From positions 5,186,065 through 5,250,064 of the forward strand of contig NZ_CP026604.1 in assembly GCF_003063625.1 (NCBI RefSeq): a stretch of 64,000 nucleotides of DNA, given 5' to 3'. The notes under the pieces are model-generated. The model saw nothing but the letters and a program-made list of their open reading frames with translations, searched no databases and was not told the DNA's origin. Positions 46,367-57,090 of this stretch are shown in pieces (position 1 is the first letter of the stretch; each line of letters opens with the position of its first letter). Both the position numbers and the translations under genes were made by a program. The DNA is from Saccharobesus litoralis. Its GTDB lineage: Bacteria > Pseudomonadota > Gammaproteobacteria > Enterobacterales > Alteromonadaceae.

Positions 46367-47296
46367 ATGACAGCAACTACAGATAAACCTCAGGTCATTT
46401 TTTTAATGGGTCCGACTGCTTCTGGCAAAACCGCATTAGCAATAGACCTGTACCAAGCGATGCCTTGTGACATTATAAGTGTCGATTCAGCTCTAGTTTA
46501 CAAAGGCATGGACATTGGCACAGCCAAGCCCAATGCCGAAGAATTAAACCAAGCACCACATGCTTTAATTGATTTTCTTGACCCGAGTGAAGTTTACTCT
46601 GCAGCTGATTTTCGCAAAGATGCACTGGCTTTAATTGAAAAAAGCCTAGCCGCACATCGCACACCAGTGTTAGTTGGTGGCACCATGCTTTACTACAAAG
46701 CCTTGTTACAAGGTTTGAATGAATTACCCGAAGCGGATGAAAATATACGCGCTCAAATAAAACAACAAGCCGAGCAACATGGCTGGCAGGCCTTACACAA
46801 CGAGCTATTGCGCATTGACCCAGTTGCTGGACAGCGAATTAACCCCAACGATACGCAAAGAATAAATCGCGCATTAGAAGTGTACTATGCCAGTGGTAAA
46901 ACATTAACAGAACTGACACAAACTAAAGAAGACGCATTGCCCTATAATACCTTGCAATTTGCCATTGCGCCCCAAGATAGAGCTGTACTGCACGAGCGAA
47001 TTGAATTACGCTTTAAACAAATGCTTACACAAGGATTTGAACAAGAAGTACGGGCGTTATATGAACGCGGCGATCTTCATGCTGATATGCCTTCAATACG
47101 CTGTGTCGGCTATCGACAGATGTGGGATTACCTAGAAGGTAAAGTCGACTATGACGAAATGGTGTTTCGCGGTATAGTAGCAACGCGTCAATTAGCCAAG
47201 CGACAATTGACTTGGTTACGCAGTTGGCAGGAATTAAATTGGTTAGAAAGTGAAAATAAGCAAAATTTGACTAGCATTTTGCGCTTTTTTTCCTAA
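46367..47296 (+). CDS. miaA: tRNA dimethylallyltransferase MiaA
   Basis: A 309-residue enzyme that adds a dimethylallyl group to A37 of tRNAs reading UNN codons. Walker A is [33 protein letters not shown] is the substrate-binding block; [12 protein letters not shown] and [13 protein letters not shown] are the C-terminal family motifs. It follows mutL by 13 bp. An AT-rich hairpin (ATATTAT...ATAATAT, about 47304-47328) follows the stop, and the MITE-like element at 47400 separates it from hfq. Confidence 0.95.
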   Translation: MTATTDKPQVIFLMGPTASGKTALAIDLYQAMPCDIISVDSALVYKGMDIGTAKPNAEELNQAPHALIDFLDPSEVYSAADFRKDALALIEKSLAAHRTPVLVGGTMLYYKALLQGLNELPEADENIRAQIKQQAEQHGWQALHNELLRIDPVAGQRINPNDTQRINRALEVYYASGKTLTELTQTKEDALPYNTLQFAIAPQDRAVLHERIELRFKQMLTQGFEQEVRALYERGDLHADMPSIRCVGYRQMWDYLEGKVDYDEMVFRGIVATRQLAKRQLTWLRSWQELNWLESENKQNLTSILRFFS

Positions 47297-47399
47297 AATT
47301 TGGATATTATAAGGTTTTCCTCATAATATTAATGAATCAAAACAATTAGTTACCACTAGCGTTTAGTCGCCTAAACTAAGTGGATAATTAAGTTTGATA

Positions 47400-47529
47400 T
47401 ATAGTCAAGGCACTCAGGCTTTAGGCGCTGCTTTCAAAGTTCAAGCGAAACCTAAGCTCCTACTTGATGTAGGCTAGGTAGAGAAAAGTGATGGCAGTTA
47501 AGTTTTAAACCCAGAGCAAGAAGACTATA
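47400..47529. mobile_element. Palindromic MITE-like element, copy A (130 bp, hfq leader)
   Basis: It begins TATAGTCAAGGCACTCAGGC and ends with GACTATA, and the outer 25 bases of each end are imperfect inverted repeats. Inside is the module CGAAACCTAAGCTCCTACTT. It ends 39 bp before the hfq start codon, so it is part of the hfq leader or promoter. It is the most diverged of the three copies. Confidence 0.7.
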
Positions 47530-47568
47530 TAAATACTTCTGGTCTAATAACAATAATAGGAGCCAACT

Positions 47569-47826
47569 ATGGCAAAGGGACAATCTTTACAAGATCCGTT
47601 TTTAAACGCACTACGTCGCGAGCGTATCCCTGTTTCTATCTATTTAGTTAACGGTATTAAGCTACAAGGACAAGTAGAATCATTCGATCAGTTTGTCATT
47701 TTACTGAAGAATACCGTTTCACAAATGGTGTATAAGCACGCAATCTCCACTGTTGTGCCTTCACGTCCATTCCAAACTAACCCTAATATGCAAAATCAAT
47801 CGGGTGAAGGAAATATTGCTGAGTAA
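47569..47826 (+). CDS. hfq: RNA chaperone Hfq
   Basis: An 85-residue Sm-like protein. Sm1 is [21 protein letters not shown] and Sm2 is [13 protein letters not shown]. The proximal-face Lys/His (YKHA) and the distal-face residues are conserved, and the short tail is Asn/Gln-rich. It forms a hexamer that pairs small RNAs with mRNAs. AGGAG lies 6 bases before the ATG. It is transcribed with hflX, 23 bp downstream. Confidence 0.97.
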   Translation: MAKGQSLQDPFLNALRRERIPVSIYLVNGIKLQGQVESFDQFVILLKNTVSQMVYKHAISTVVPSRPFQTNPNMQNQSGEGNIAE

Positions 47827-47849
47827 CATATTATTAAGAGGTAACCTGC

Positions 47850-49145
47850 TTGTTTGATCGTTATGAATCGGGTGAGCAGGCGGTTTTAGTACACGTTGAC
47901 TTAGATGACGAAGTAGCAAGAGAAGACCTACAGGAATTAAAACTGTTGGCCTCTTCGGCTGGTGTCGAAACTCTTGCTGTCATTACCACCTCAAGATCAA
48001 CACCCCACCCTAAATTTTTTGTAGGTTCAGGTAAAGCACAAGAAATAGCTGATGCAGTGGCTGCATTGGAGGCTAAGCTAGTGATTTTTAATCATGCTTT
48101 ATCCCCCTCACAAGAAAAAAACATAGAATCTCTCGTTAAATGTCGTGTTTTAGACAGAATTAGCCTGATCTTGGATATTTTTGCGCAACGTGCACGTACC
48201 CACGAAGGTAAACTGCAAGTTGAATTAGCGCAATTACGCCATATTTCTACGCGCTTGATCCGAGGCTGGACCCACTTAGAACGCCAAAAAGGCGGTATAG
48301 GTATGCGTGGTCCGGGGGAAACCCAGCTTGAAACCGATAGACGTTTAATTCGAGGCCGCATGAAAAACATTATGCGCCGCCTAGAGAAAGTAGAAAAACA
48401 ACGAGAACAAGGCCGACGCGCCCGAAAACGCAACGATTTACCTACCGTTTCGCTGGTTGGCTATACCAACGCGGGTAAATCAACCTTGTTTAATCGCATT
48501 ACCGAAGCAGACGTTTATGCGGCAGATCAACTCTTTGCGACGTTAGACCCTACATTACGTAAGTTGGTTATTGACGATGTTGGCCCCATAATATTGGCAG
48601 ACACGGTTGGTTTTATTCGCCATTTACCACACGACTTGGTAGCAGCCTTTAAAGCAACATTACAAGAGACACGTGAAGCTGATATTCAATTGCATGTGGT
48701 CGATGTTGCTGATGAGCGCCGTGCTGAAAATATTGATGCGGTGCAAATTGTGCTCGATGAAGTCGGAGCTGATGAAGTCCCTCAACTACTTGTCTACAAT
48801 AAAATTGATATGGTAGATGAGATTGATGCGCATATCGATCGTAACGAAGATGGTATGCCGATCCGCGTGTGGCTATCAGCCCAAACGGGAGAAGGCACTG
48901 AACTGCTAATGCAGGCCATTGCTGAGCGTTTAGCAAAACAAATGGCGCATCATGAATTAAAAATCCCGCCGGCTGATAGCCGCTGGCGTGGAGTATTTTA
49001 TGAGCTAGAGTGTATTCAAGAAGAAAGCTATGCCGAAGACGGCAGTTGGCTAGTTAGAGTAAAAATGAGCTTAACAGACTGGCAACGCTTAACAAAGCGT
49101 GATACAAACCTAGCTAATTATGTAATAAATCAAGATGTTGAATGA
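47850..49145 (+). CDS. hflX: Ribosome-rescue GTPase HflX
   Basis: A 431-residue GTPase. The N-terminal HflX domain shows PKFFVGSGKAQEIADAV and RTHEGKLQVELAQL. The G domain has GYTNAGKSTLFN (G1), DTVGFIRHLPHDLVAAF (G3) and YNKIDM (G4). HflX splits stalled 70S ribosomes, especially under heat. The start is TTG at 47850: FDRYESGEQAVLVH aligns with the E. coli start MFDRYDAGEQAVLVH, and AAGAGG lies upstream. The rare start may keep its level below that of Hfq. Confidence 0.96.
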   Translation: MFDRYESGEQAVLVHVDLDDEVAREDLQELKLLASSAGVETLAVITTSRSTPHPKFFVGSGKAQEIADAVAALEAKLVIFNHALSPSQEKNIESLVKCRVLDRISLILDIFAQRARTHEGKLQVELAQLRHISTRLIRGWTHLERQKGGIGMRGPGETQLETDRRLIRGRMKNIMRRLEKVEKQREQGRRARKRNDLPTVSLVGYTNAGKSTLFNRITEADVYAADQLFATLDPTLRKLVIDDVGPIILADTVGFIRHLPHDLVAAFKATLQETREADIQLHVVDVADERRAENIDAVQIVLDEVGADEVPQLLVYNKIDMVDEIDAHIDRNEDGMPIRVWLSAQTGEGTELLMQAIAERLAKQMAHHELKIPPADSRWRGVFYELECIQEESYAEDGSWLVRVKMSLTDWQRLTKRDTNLANYVINQDVE

Positions 49146-49219
49146 TTTTTGCGCAAGCAGCGATCCTTCACTAGATATTTTTCCGTATAAAGTTCAAACA
49201 TTTAATAATGGAGCTGATT

Positions 49220-50410
49220 ATGGCCTGGAATGAACCGGGTAATAGCAATAATAAAGACCCGTGGGGTAAAAATAAAAAAGGTGGCAACGATCAAGGGCCA
49301 CCTGATTTAGATGAAATCTATCGCGATACGGTAGTGAAACTGAAAAAAGCCTTTGGTGGCAAAGGGGGTTCCCCATCAGGTTCATCCGGCGGTTCCAATG
49401 GTGCAAGCAGTGCAGGTATCGTAATTGCACTGTTTATTGCTTTGGCAATTTGGGCATGGATGGGCTTTGCGACTATCAAAGAAGCTGAGCGTGGTGTGGT
49501 TTTACGCTTTGGCCAGTTCCATAGCATTATTGAGCCAGGCTTAAAATGGCAACCTGCATTAATCGACCGTATTATTCCGGTTGATGTAGAGTCAGTCAAT
49601 TCTTTAACGGCTGATGGCGAAATGCTCACCCAAGACGAAAACGTCGTTTTAGTATCAATGGATGTGCAATATCGCATTCTTGATCCTAGAGCTTACAAGT
49701 TCAACGTTATCGACCCAGAATTTAGCCTACACCAAGCAACTGATTCAGCCTTACGTCAAGTTATCGGCCACACAAATATGGACGATATTTTAACGACGGG
49801 TCGTGAGCTAGTGCGTCAACAAACTCGCGAACTATTAGAAAACATAGTTGAACCTTATAACTTGGGTTTAGAAGTCGTCGACGTCAACTTCCTACCTGCA
49901 CGTCCGCCGGAAGAAGTTAAAGAAGCATTTGATGATGCGATAGCCGCGCAAGAAGACGAAGAGAAATTTGTCAACGAAGCCAATGCTTACGCTCGTGAAA
50001 TTGAGCCGACTGCACGTGCTAAGGTACGTCGTATGGAACAGGAAGCGGAAGCCTATAAAGAGCGTGTTATCTTAGAAGCGCAAGGTGAAGTCGCTCGCTT
50101 TGAAAAGCTGCTACCTGAGTATCAAGCAGCCCCTGAAGTCACGCGCCAACGCTTATATATAGAAACAATGGAATCTGTATACAGCAACACATCAAAAATT
50201 ATGGTTGATGTTGAAGGGGGCGGTAACATGATGTATCTACCACTAGATAAGATCATGCAACAGCAACGCTCTAATACACCTCAATCAAGTTCACCTTTTA
50301 GTCAGTCAACAACGACTCAAGGGTTACCGGTAGAGCCTAACCGCTCGAATGATCGCTATAACTCAGGCCGCTACAGCAATAACGGTCGTTATACCAGTGG
50401 GAGAAACTAA
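49220..50410 (+). CDS. hflK: FtsH protease modulator HflK
   Basis: A 396-residue SPFH-family inner-membrane protein. It begins MAWNEPGNSNNKDPWGKNKK, as in other HflK, with a Gly/Ser-rich cytoplasmic segment and one transmembrane helix (about 60-80, IVIALFIALAIWAWMGFA). The SPFH domain follows (GVVLRFGQFHSIIEPGLKW) with a helical C-terminal region and a Ser/Asn-rich tail. With HflC it forms a cage around FtsH. The ATG at 49220 is chosen over 49208: GGAG sits right before it and it matches the family start. Confidence 0.95.
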   Translation: MAWNEPGNSNNKDPWGKNKKGGNDQGPPDLDEIYRDTVVKLKKAFGGKGGSPSGSSGGSNGASSAGIVIALFIALAIWAWMGFATIKEAERGVVLRFGQFHSIIEPGLKWQPALIDRIIPVDVESVNSLTADGEMLTQDENVVLVSMDVQYRILDPRAYKFNVIDPEFSLHQATDSALRQVIGHTNMDDILTTGRELVRQQTRELLENIVEPYNLGLEVVDVNFLPARPPEEVKEAFDDAIAAQEDEEKFVNEANAYAREIEPTARAKVRRMEQEAEAYKERVILEAQGEVARFEKLLPEYQAAPEVTRQRLYIETMESVYSNTSKIMVDVEGGGNMMYLPLDKIMQQQRSNTPQSSSPFSQSTTTQGLPVEPNRSNDRYNSGRYSNNGRYTSGRN

Positions 50411-50413
50411 GCC

Positions 50414-51289
50414 ATGAGAAACTTAAGCCTAGTTTTAATCGCTATCTTTGCTTTTTTTGTTTACACATCGGTTTTCGTTATTAACGAAGGTACGCGTGGT
50501 ATTGTTATTCAGTTTGGTAAAGTTAAGCGTGATGTTGATAATTCAACTGTAGTACACGAACCAGGTATTCACTTTAAGTGGCCATTTATCGAAACGGTGC
50601 GCATATTGGATGCTCGTGTTCAAACCATGGATGATGAGGCAGATCGCTTTGTTACCTCTGAGAAAAAAGACTTAATTGTTGATTCTTATGTTAAGTGGCG
50701 CATTGAAAGCTTCGAAACCTTTTACCTAAAAACCGGTGGCGACACCATGCGCGCCGAAGCCTTATTGAAGAAAAAAATCAATAACGGCCTACGCAGTGAA
50801 TTTGGTAGCCGAACCATTGCCGAAATTGTGTCGGGTGAACGTGATGAATTGATGCAAGAAGCCCTAAAAGAAACCGCTGAAAGTGCGGCGGATTTAGGTA
50901 TTCAAATTGTTGATATTCGTGTTAAGCGGATCAATTTACCAAGTGAAGTGAGTAACTATATCTTTGCTCGTATGCGTTCAGAGCGCCACGCTGTGGCCAA
51001 AGAGCACCGTTCAGAAGGTAGAGAGAAAGCCGAATTCATTAAAGCAGATATTGATAAGAAAGTTACCATTATGCTAGCGGATGCCGAACGTAATGTACGT
51101 ACGGTTCGTGGTCAAGGTGACGCTGAAGCCGCTAAAATTTACGCTGACACTTATAATAAAGACCCTGAGTTCTATAAGTTTTTGCGTAGTTTAGATGCCT
51201 ATAGAGCCAGCTTTAATAACAAGGGCGATGTGCTTATTGTTAAGCCTGACAGTGATTTCTTCAAATATTTGAAAGAAACGGGTAAATAA
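50414..51289 (+). CDS. hflC: FtsH protease modulator HflC
   Basis: A 291-residue SPFH protein with an N-terminal transmembrane anchor (about 3-20) and FVINEGTRGIVIQFGKVKRD. ALLKKKINNGLRSEFGSRTIAEIVSGERDELM and VKRINLPSEVSNYIFARMRSER are the family blocks. Partner of HflK, 3 bp downstream in the same operon. A clear terminator follows at 51316. Confidence 0.96.
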   Translation: MRNLSLVLIAIFAFFVYTSVFVINEGTRGIVIQFGKVKRDVDNSTVVHEPGIHFKWPFIETVRILDARVQTMDDEADRFVTSEKKDLIVDSYVKWRIESFETFYLKTGGDTMRAEALLKKKINNGLRSEFGSRTIAEIVSGERDELMQEALKETAESAADLGIQIVDIRVKRINLPSEVSNYIFARMRSERHAVAKEHRSEGREKAEFIKADIDKKVTIMLADAERNVRTVRGQGDAEAAKIYADTYNKDPEFYKFLRSLDAYRASFNNKGDVLIVKPDSDFFKYLKETGK

Positions 51290-51315
51290 TCACAATACCA
51301 ACATCGGTTAATAGA

Positions 51316-51346
51316 AGAGCTTACTATTGCAGTAAGCTCTTTTTGT
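51316..51346 (+). terminator. Rho-independent terminator after hflC
   Basis: AGAGCTTACT (51316-51325) pairs perfectly with AGTAAGCTCT (51331-51340) over a 5-base loop, and TTTTTG follows. It ends the hfq-hflX-hflK-hflC transcript. Confidence 0.9.
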
Positions 51347-51380
51347 TTGAGCGTTTAAATTTTTACGTTAGGGTATCGAG

Positions 51381-51560
51381 ATGGAAACCATTTTACTCGC
51401 CATAGGTATAGTACTCATCATTGAAGGTCTTGGCCCTTTTCTATTCCCCAACCGTTGGGCTGACTATCTTGCTAAGATGGCGAAAATGCCTGTACGTCAA
51501 CTGCAACAAACTGGTGCCATGTTACTTATCATTGGTTGTTTATTTTTGTGGTTAAGTTAA
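51381..51560 (+). CDS. DUF2065 small membrane protein (YjeT-like, 59 aa)
   Basis: A 59-residue protein of the YjeT/DUF2065 family: METILLAIGIVLIIEGLGPF, then NRWADYLAKMAKMPVRQLQQ and a second hydrophobic run TGAMLLIIGCLFLWLS. The two transmembrane helices are joined by a short basic loop. The family sits between hflC and purA in many gammaproteobacteria, as here. The function is unknown. Confidence 0.9.
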   Translation: METILLAIGIVLIIEGLGPFLFPNRWADYLAKMAKMPVRQLQQTGAMLLIIGCLFLWLS

Positions 51561-53045
<1,485 letters not shown>

Positions 53046-53085
53046 TTAAATAAATAGACTACCTAGTCTATTTACATAATGCTTA

Positions 53086-53120
53086 AAAACCACAGCTTGC
53101 TGTGGTTTTTTGTTTTTTAA
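53086..53120 (+). terminator. Rho-independent terminator after purA
   Basis: AAACCACAG (about 53087-53095) pairs with CTGTGGTTT across TTG(C), and TTTTTGTTTTTT follows. A smaller hairpin, AATAGACT/AGTCTATT (53054-53071), lies between it and the stop codon. Confidence 0.9.
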
Positions 53121-53136
53121 AATAAACAAAGTAAAG

Positions 53137-53226
53137 CTACATCAGCTCTACTGATGCCCACCCACATAATAAAAGGAAGGCGATGGCCGCAAGCCACTGA
53201 TAAGATAACTTTTTCTGATTTGTCAT
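53137..53226 (-). CDS. Small single-pass membrane protein (29 aa)
   Basis: The sequence is MTNQKKLSYQWLAAIAFLLL followed by CGWASVELM. A basic N-terminus precedes one hydrophobic helix of about 17 residues, typical of bacterial micro-membrane proteins. AGGA lies 8-9 bases before the ATG. It stands alone, converging on purA, and uses the same terminator hairpin in reverse. The gene is too short for routine gene calling. Confidence 0.5.
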   Translation of the reverse strand: MTNQKKLSYQWLAAIAFLLLCGWASVELM

Positions 53227-53595
53227 TATTATTTCCTGTCTAATACATGCGTAAATAGCTCGCCTAAATATTGTTAATATTTTGTAACTTTATTTATCAA
53301 CCAATACAAGTTTTTATTTGCTTAAAAACCAACCAAATGGATTTATATAAAAAACGAAATGGCATTAAGCAAAAATACCACCTAATATTTTTAGCTAACT
53401 AACAATTAAAAACAGTCAAACAAACGACAATGACAGATTTACTGGCAACCCAAAATGCAAACATCATATCTTTACATTGTAAAAACCTATATGGACTTAT
53501 GTAAATCATATGTTATAGTCAGATTTAAACGCCATACAATGTTAACCAACATAAATTACTAGGATGTGGTTTAGTTAAAACGAGCGAGAACGCCT
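53227..53595. other. Promoter region for the chemoreceptor gene and the micro-protein
   Basis: An AT-rich stretch of about 370 bases with no gene. The divergent promoters of the 29-aa protein (left) and the chemoreceptor (right) must be here. No repeated site stood out. Confidence 0.4.
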
Positions 53596-55626
53596 GTGAA
53601 TATTCTCAATCATTTAAAAATTCGCACTCGTATTTTGGTACTAGTGCTATTCCCTACCCTGATCGTCTGCGCTTTTGCCATTAACCAATTTGGTCAAGCA
53701 TCAGCTAAACAAACAGCCATGCAGAAATTGTCTATTGCCATGGACTTAGTGAGGCAAACAGGTGGGCTATTGCAAGAAATGCAATCAGAACGCGACTATT
53801 CGTATGGTTATATTGCAGGTAACCCTGTAGGCAGTAATAAACACAAATATGCCGAGCGTTTGACTAATCAAAGAACAAAAGTTGATGCGACTATCTCAAA
53901 TTACAAGCGCTATGTAGCAGCAAATAATGACAAGTTTAACCAACTCGAAGGTATCCCTAAACTGATTTCCGATACAGTGAATACCTTTGAAGATACCCTC
54001 GACGCACGTGGCTATATTGATAAAGTACAGCTACAGGACGAAAACAAAAAGTGGGTAATCAATCGTTATATCACAACTAATAGCAGAGCACTGGCTATCG
54101 TCAATGGTACGGTTCGTTTAGCCGCCAACAATGAACAGTTAAGCTTACTCACCAGTGCTTATGCTGCTTTGATGCAAATAGACAATATTTATTCAGCGGA
54201 ACGCAGCTCGAAAATACGCCTGCTAAATCAAGATGCCATTGACTATACATCCATAGGCAACAACAAGGGTGATTGGCGTCAGTTACAAGATGCCAACGCT
54301 AGGCTGCGCACCTATGCTCCCGCCGACGTGATGCAAGTTTACACAGAAAAACACATGGACAGCGACTTACAAAAGGAGCTGTACAATATGCGTCATAAAC
54401 TATTGCAAATGGGTGGTCAAAAATACGATATGAACCCTGATGTATGGTTTGATAAAGCCAGCCAAAATATGAACACGCTGCGCGAGGTCATTGCTTATGT
54501 TGAAAAGCGCATTGCACAAGAAACCCAAAAGCAATTAGAGCAAGCTACAGCCAGTGTCAATTGGAATATTTTTCTAGTGGTATTCGTCCTTTTAGCGATT
54601 ACCTTTATTTCCTATCTCATTATTCGCTCTATTAACGCTCCATTAAAAACCTTAATGCGTGAAATGGGGCATGTCGCCACCTCAAAAGATGTTAGCCAAG
54701 CAATGCCAGTGGCCGGTTCAGATGAATTAGCTGAAGTTGCAAAAGCGTTTAATATCTTACAAGAAAGCTTTAATCAGGCTCTACTTGGTGTTCGTAACGA
54801 GGTCAGCACCATGAATCGCCTAACAACCTCAGTGTCACAGGCCATGCATGAAAATCAAAATAGAGCCGAGAGTCAAACAAGAGCAACCGATAATGTATCG
54901 GTTGCGGTTAACGAAATGACCGCAACTATCGAAGAAGTCGCAGGCATAGCACAAAATGCCGCAGGTGCTGTCTCTGCTGCGCATGACAGCTCAATTCAAA
55001 GTGCAGAAAATGCCAATGCCTGTAAAGAGATCATGGAGAAACTCGTCACCGAGTTAGCCAGCACCCAAGAGCAAGTAAATCAACTCAATTCAGAAACCGA
55101 AGTTATCGGCAATGTATTAGAAGTGATCCAAAGTATTGCCGAGCAGACTAATTTATTAGCTTTAAATGCCGCAATTGAAGCAGCGCGAGCGGGTGAGCAA
55201 GGCCGAGGCTTTGCAGTGGTTGCAGATGAAGTTCGTAACCTAGCCAGCCGCACTCAAGAATCAACCGAGCAAATACGCCAACAAATCGAAGCCTTACAAA
55301 CAGGTTCGCGCGCGACAACCAACAGTATGGGCGAATTACAGAAACAAGGCTTACAAGCAGTCGATGTCGTTGTTAACAGTGTGGCCGCATTTGACGTATT
55401 GCGTGAAGAGTTAGATAAAATTTCAGGGTTATCGTCGCAAATAGCGACTGCGGCTGAACAACAAACCGTTGTCGCTTCAGAGATCAATGAACGAGTGCAC
55501 GGTATTAAAGATGATACTGAAGAAATGATGTCGCAAACCGACGCCACTGTACAAGCATGCGGTCAATTAGAAAATACTGGCTCAACGCTCAATAACTATG
55601 TGAATGCGTTTAAAGTACACGAATAA
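53596..55626 (+). CDS. Methyl-accepting chemotaxis protein with NIT-type sensor domain
   Basis: A 676-residue chemoreceptor. TM1 at about 12-30, then a large helical periplasmic domain (about 40-320) with [14 protein letters not shown], as in NIT (nitrate/nitrite-sensing) domains. TM2 is at about 322-342, HAMP follows, and the signalling domain has the conserved tip [20 protein letters not shown], then [20 protein letters not shown]. It passes ligand signals to CheA. The start codon is GTG. There is no CheR/CheB pentapeptide at the end. The ligand is only inferred. Confidence 0.92.
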   Translation: MNILNHLKIRTRILVLVLFPTLIVCAFAINQFGQASAKQTAMQKLSIAMDLVRQTGGLLQEMQSERDYSYGYIAGNPVGSNKHKYAERLTNQRTKVDATISNYKRYVAANNDKFNQLEGIPKLISDTVNTFEDTLDARGYIDKVQLQDENKKWVINRYITTNSRALAIVNGTVRLAANNEQLSLLTSAYAALMQIDNIYSAERSSKIRLLNQDAIDYTSIGNNKGDWRQLQDANARLRTYAPADVMQVYTEKHMDSDLQKELYNMRHKLLQMGGQKYDMNPDVWFDKASQNMNTLREVIAYVEKRIAQETQKQLEQATASVNWNIFLVVFVLLAITFISYLIIRSINAPLKTLMREMGHVATSKDVSQAMPVAGSDELAEVAKAFNILQESFNQALLGVRNEVSTMNRLTTSVSQAMHENQNRAESQTRATDNVSVAVNEMTATIEEVAGIAQNAAGAVSAAHDSSIQSAENANACKEIMEKLVTELASTQEQVNQLNSETEVIGNVLEVIQSIAEQTNLLALNAAIEAARAGEQGRGFAVVADEVRNLASRTQESTEQIRQQIEALQTGSRATTNSMGELQKQGLQAVDVVVNSVAAFDVLREELDKISGLSSQIATAAEQQTVVASEINERVHGIKDDTEEMMSQTDATVQACGQLENTGSTLNNYVNAFKVHE

Positions 55627-56054
55627 GTTAAATTATAATTAATTAACCGCTCAGCCTTCTATCACTCGCCCACGTTCGTTTTTTAACCGTGGGCTGCTCC
55701 TGACACTTATCGGCATTCCCCACGTCCATTTAGGTCGAAATTAATTTCGACAATAGTTGCATAGCTGCTCCGCACTTGGTTTCTAGGCGCGATGTTGCCT
55801 AATATCTGCGACCTTGATCGAAGTACGACCTTTTGTTCCAAACTAATCCTAGCACCCACTTTCCATGCAGGCATAGCCCTGCTCTATCTACCAAGGTGGT
55901 TGCAAGTAATCAAAAATAAATTGAAAGGGTCCCTCCCTCTTGACCAACTAAGAACTGTACAAAAAATTAGCAATTTTTCGATTAAAAGGCTTGAATATAC
56001 AAACATCATATGTTTATATATATACCACTTTATTAACAGTGAGAATCACAGGTT
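55627..56054. other. Gene-free stretch with an 18-bp perfect palindrome
   Basis: GTCGAAATTAATTTCGAC at 55734-55751 is a perfect palindrome. At about 55830-55875 is a degenerate form of the module found at 56182 and 63418 (TGTTCCAAACTAATCCTAGC, then a TTCCATGCAGGCA hairpin). The 88-codon frame at 55792 is not supported: it has no ribosome site or family motif. Confidence 0.45.
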
Positions 56055-56174
56055 ATGAAACTACGTTATGCCAGCTTATTACTCCTATGCTCTTTAGCTT
56101 ATAGTTCATTAGCTAGCGACCAACCTAGTGATATCGAAAAGCAAGTTGTTATAGTCAAAGCGAACAGGTTTTAG
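56055..56174 (+). pseudogene. 5' stub of a secreted-protein gene cut off by MITE copy B
   Basis: The frame gives MKLRYASLLLLCSLAYSSLA, a clear signal peptide, then SDQPSDIEKQVVIV, and then enters the repeat element (KANRF-TAG at 56172-56174). AGGTT is the only ribosome-site-like sequence. The rest of the gene is not found beyond the element at 56375, so a larger rearrangement must have followed. Confidence 0.5.
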
Positions 56175-56374
56175 GGGCAGGTTTCTAGTTCCAGACGAAA
56201 CCTAAGTACCTACATCCATGTAGGCAAAGCCGTCAAGCTTCGAGACCCCATGAGCATATGCTCTATTATGTGATTGGGGCCGCCTAAATGGATTTAGGTG
56301 TTAGAACGACGCAGGAGCCAAAGTCGAGAGTAAGCGCAGACAATGAACCATAAAACCTGAGGGAGAAGACTATA
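56150..56374. mobile_element. Palindromic MITE-like element, copy B (225 bp)
   Basis: It begins TATAGTCAAAGCGAACAGGT and ends CCTGAGGGAGAAGACTATA. It shares the core CAAGCTTCGAGACCCCATGA and the GAGCAT-ATGCTC hairpin with copy C. It has two extra modules that C lacks: CGAAACCTAAGTACCTACAT with a CCTAC...GTAGG hairpin (about 56195-56220), and CGCCTAAATGGATTTAGGTG (about 56282-56301). The modular build suggests repeated insertion or exchange of hairpins inside a mobile frame. Confidence 0.75.
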
Positions 56375-56384
56375 AAACAGAATT

Positions 56385-56620
56385 GCGGTCGTTAGGCTAA
56401 CCCTAACAACGCTCATGGTTTGCCTAAGTTGTATATAGGGGGTCGTGTCCCTAGTTAGGCAAAGGTTCTTTGAGTTTGCTAATTGGCTCAAAGAATAAAG
56501 TTGAGAGGTTACTCTCTCGTCTTGTGAATGGACTCTCGTCCCCTTCGGGGGTAGTGTGTGTGCGTCTGTATTGTGTTGCAGATGATCTTAGGCCGCTTCA
56601 GTTGAAGCGGCTCTTTTTTC
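56385..56620 (+). ncRNA. Hairpin-rich RNA candidate with its own terminator
   Basis: Six stems in a row fill 235 bases: GTTAGG/CCTAAC (56391, 56402), TTTGCCTAA/TTAGGCAAA (56419-56427, 56455-56463), TTCTTTGAG/CTCAAAGAA (56466-56474, 56487-56495), GAGAG/CTCTC (56504, 56512), CCCC-UUCG-GGGG (56540-56551), and GCCGCTTCA/TGAAGCGGC (56592-56611) followed by TCTTTTTT. No open frame spans them. The last stem is a strong terminator on the plus strand, where no intact gene precedes it. It does not look like 6S, RNase P, SRP or tmRNA. A small RNA, or the structured 3' end of the lost gene, are both possible. Confidence 0.55.
56592..56619 (+). terminator. Rho-independent terminator of the hairpin-rich RNA
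   Basis: A perfect 9-bp stem GCCGCTTCA-GT-TGAAGCGGC is followed by TCTTTTTTC. It faces the end of the CBS gene, which reads toward it from the right. Confidence 0.9.
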
Positions 56621-56621
56621 T

Positions 56622-57044
56622 TTAAAAGCCCTTTCTTTTAATTTGTCGCTCTAGCTCTATGAGTACATCGCGCCATGTAACAATACCAACAACCTGGCCA
56701 TCTTGGCTTACCACTGGCAAACAAGAGACTTTATGCTGATTAAATAATGTTACAGCATGCGCAATAGACGCTGACGGGTCAATTGTGACTAACTTACGTG
56801 TCATCACTTGATGTATACGCCTATTCAATGTCGCTACATCACGATTTTTTTCACTCGCTAAGCCGATAAAGGGGCTTATGGCCCTAAGAATATCGCGATC
56901 CGACACGACGCCACACAATTTATCTTGATTAACAACAAGTAAATGATGAAAACCTATATTGTCAAAGATTTCCTTAGCTACACTTAATTTATCATCCATT
57001 TCCACCGTAACTGGATGAGGTGACATGATATTTTTAACAGCCAT
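56622..57044 (-). CDS. Two-CBS-domain protein
   Basis: A 140-residue protein made of two CBS domains (about 5-60 and 78-135): IMSPHPVTVEMDDKLSVAKEIFDNIGFHHLLVV with GVVSDRDILRAI, and QVMTRKLVTIDPSASIAHAV with GIVTWRDVLIEL. CBS pairs bind adenine nucleotides and act as energy or ligand sensors. It stands 46 bp from, and divergent to, the HD-GYP gene, which suggests shared regulation. The partner protein is unknown. Confidence 0.92.
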   Translation of the reverse strand: MAVKNIMSPHPVTVEMDDKLSVAKEIFDNIGFHHLLVVNQDKLCGVVSDRDILRAISPFIGLASEKNRDVATLNRRIHQVMTRKLVTIDPSASIAHAVTLFNQHKVSCLPVVSQDGQVVGIVTWRDVLIELERQIKRKGF

Positions 57045-57090
57045 CGTGATTATCTTGTATTTTTTAACAGGTTGTATTTAACTCAAGTTT

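Noticed and set aside
55792-56058. 88-codon frame after the chemoreceptor gene
   Set aside because: It begins inside a worn repeat module, has no ribosome site and shows no family motif.
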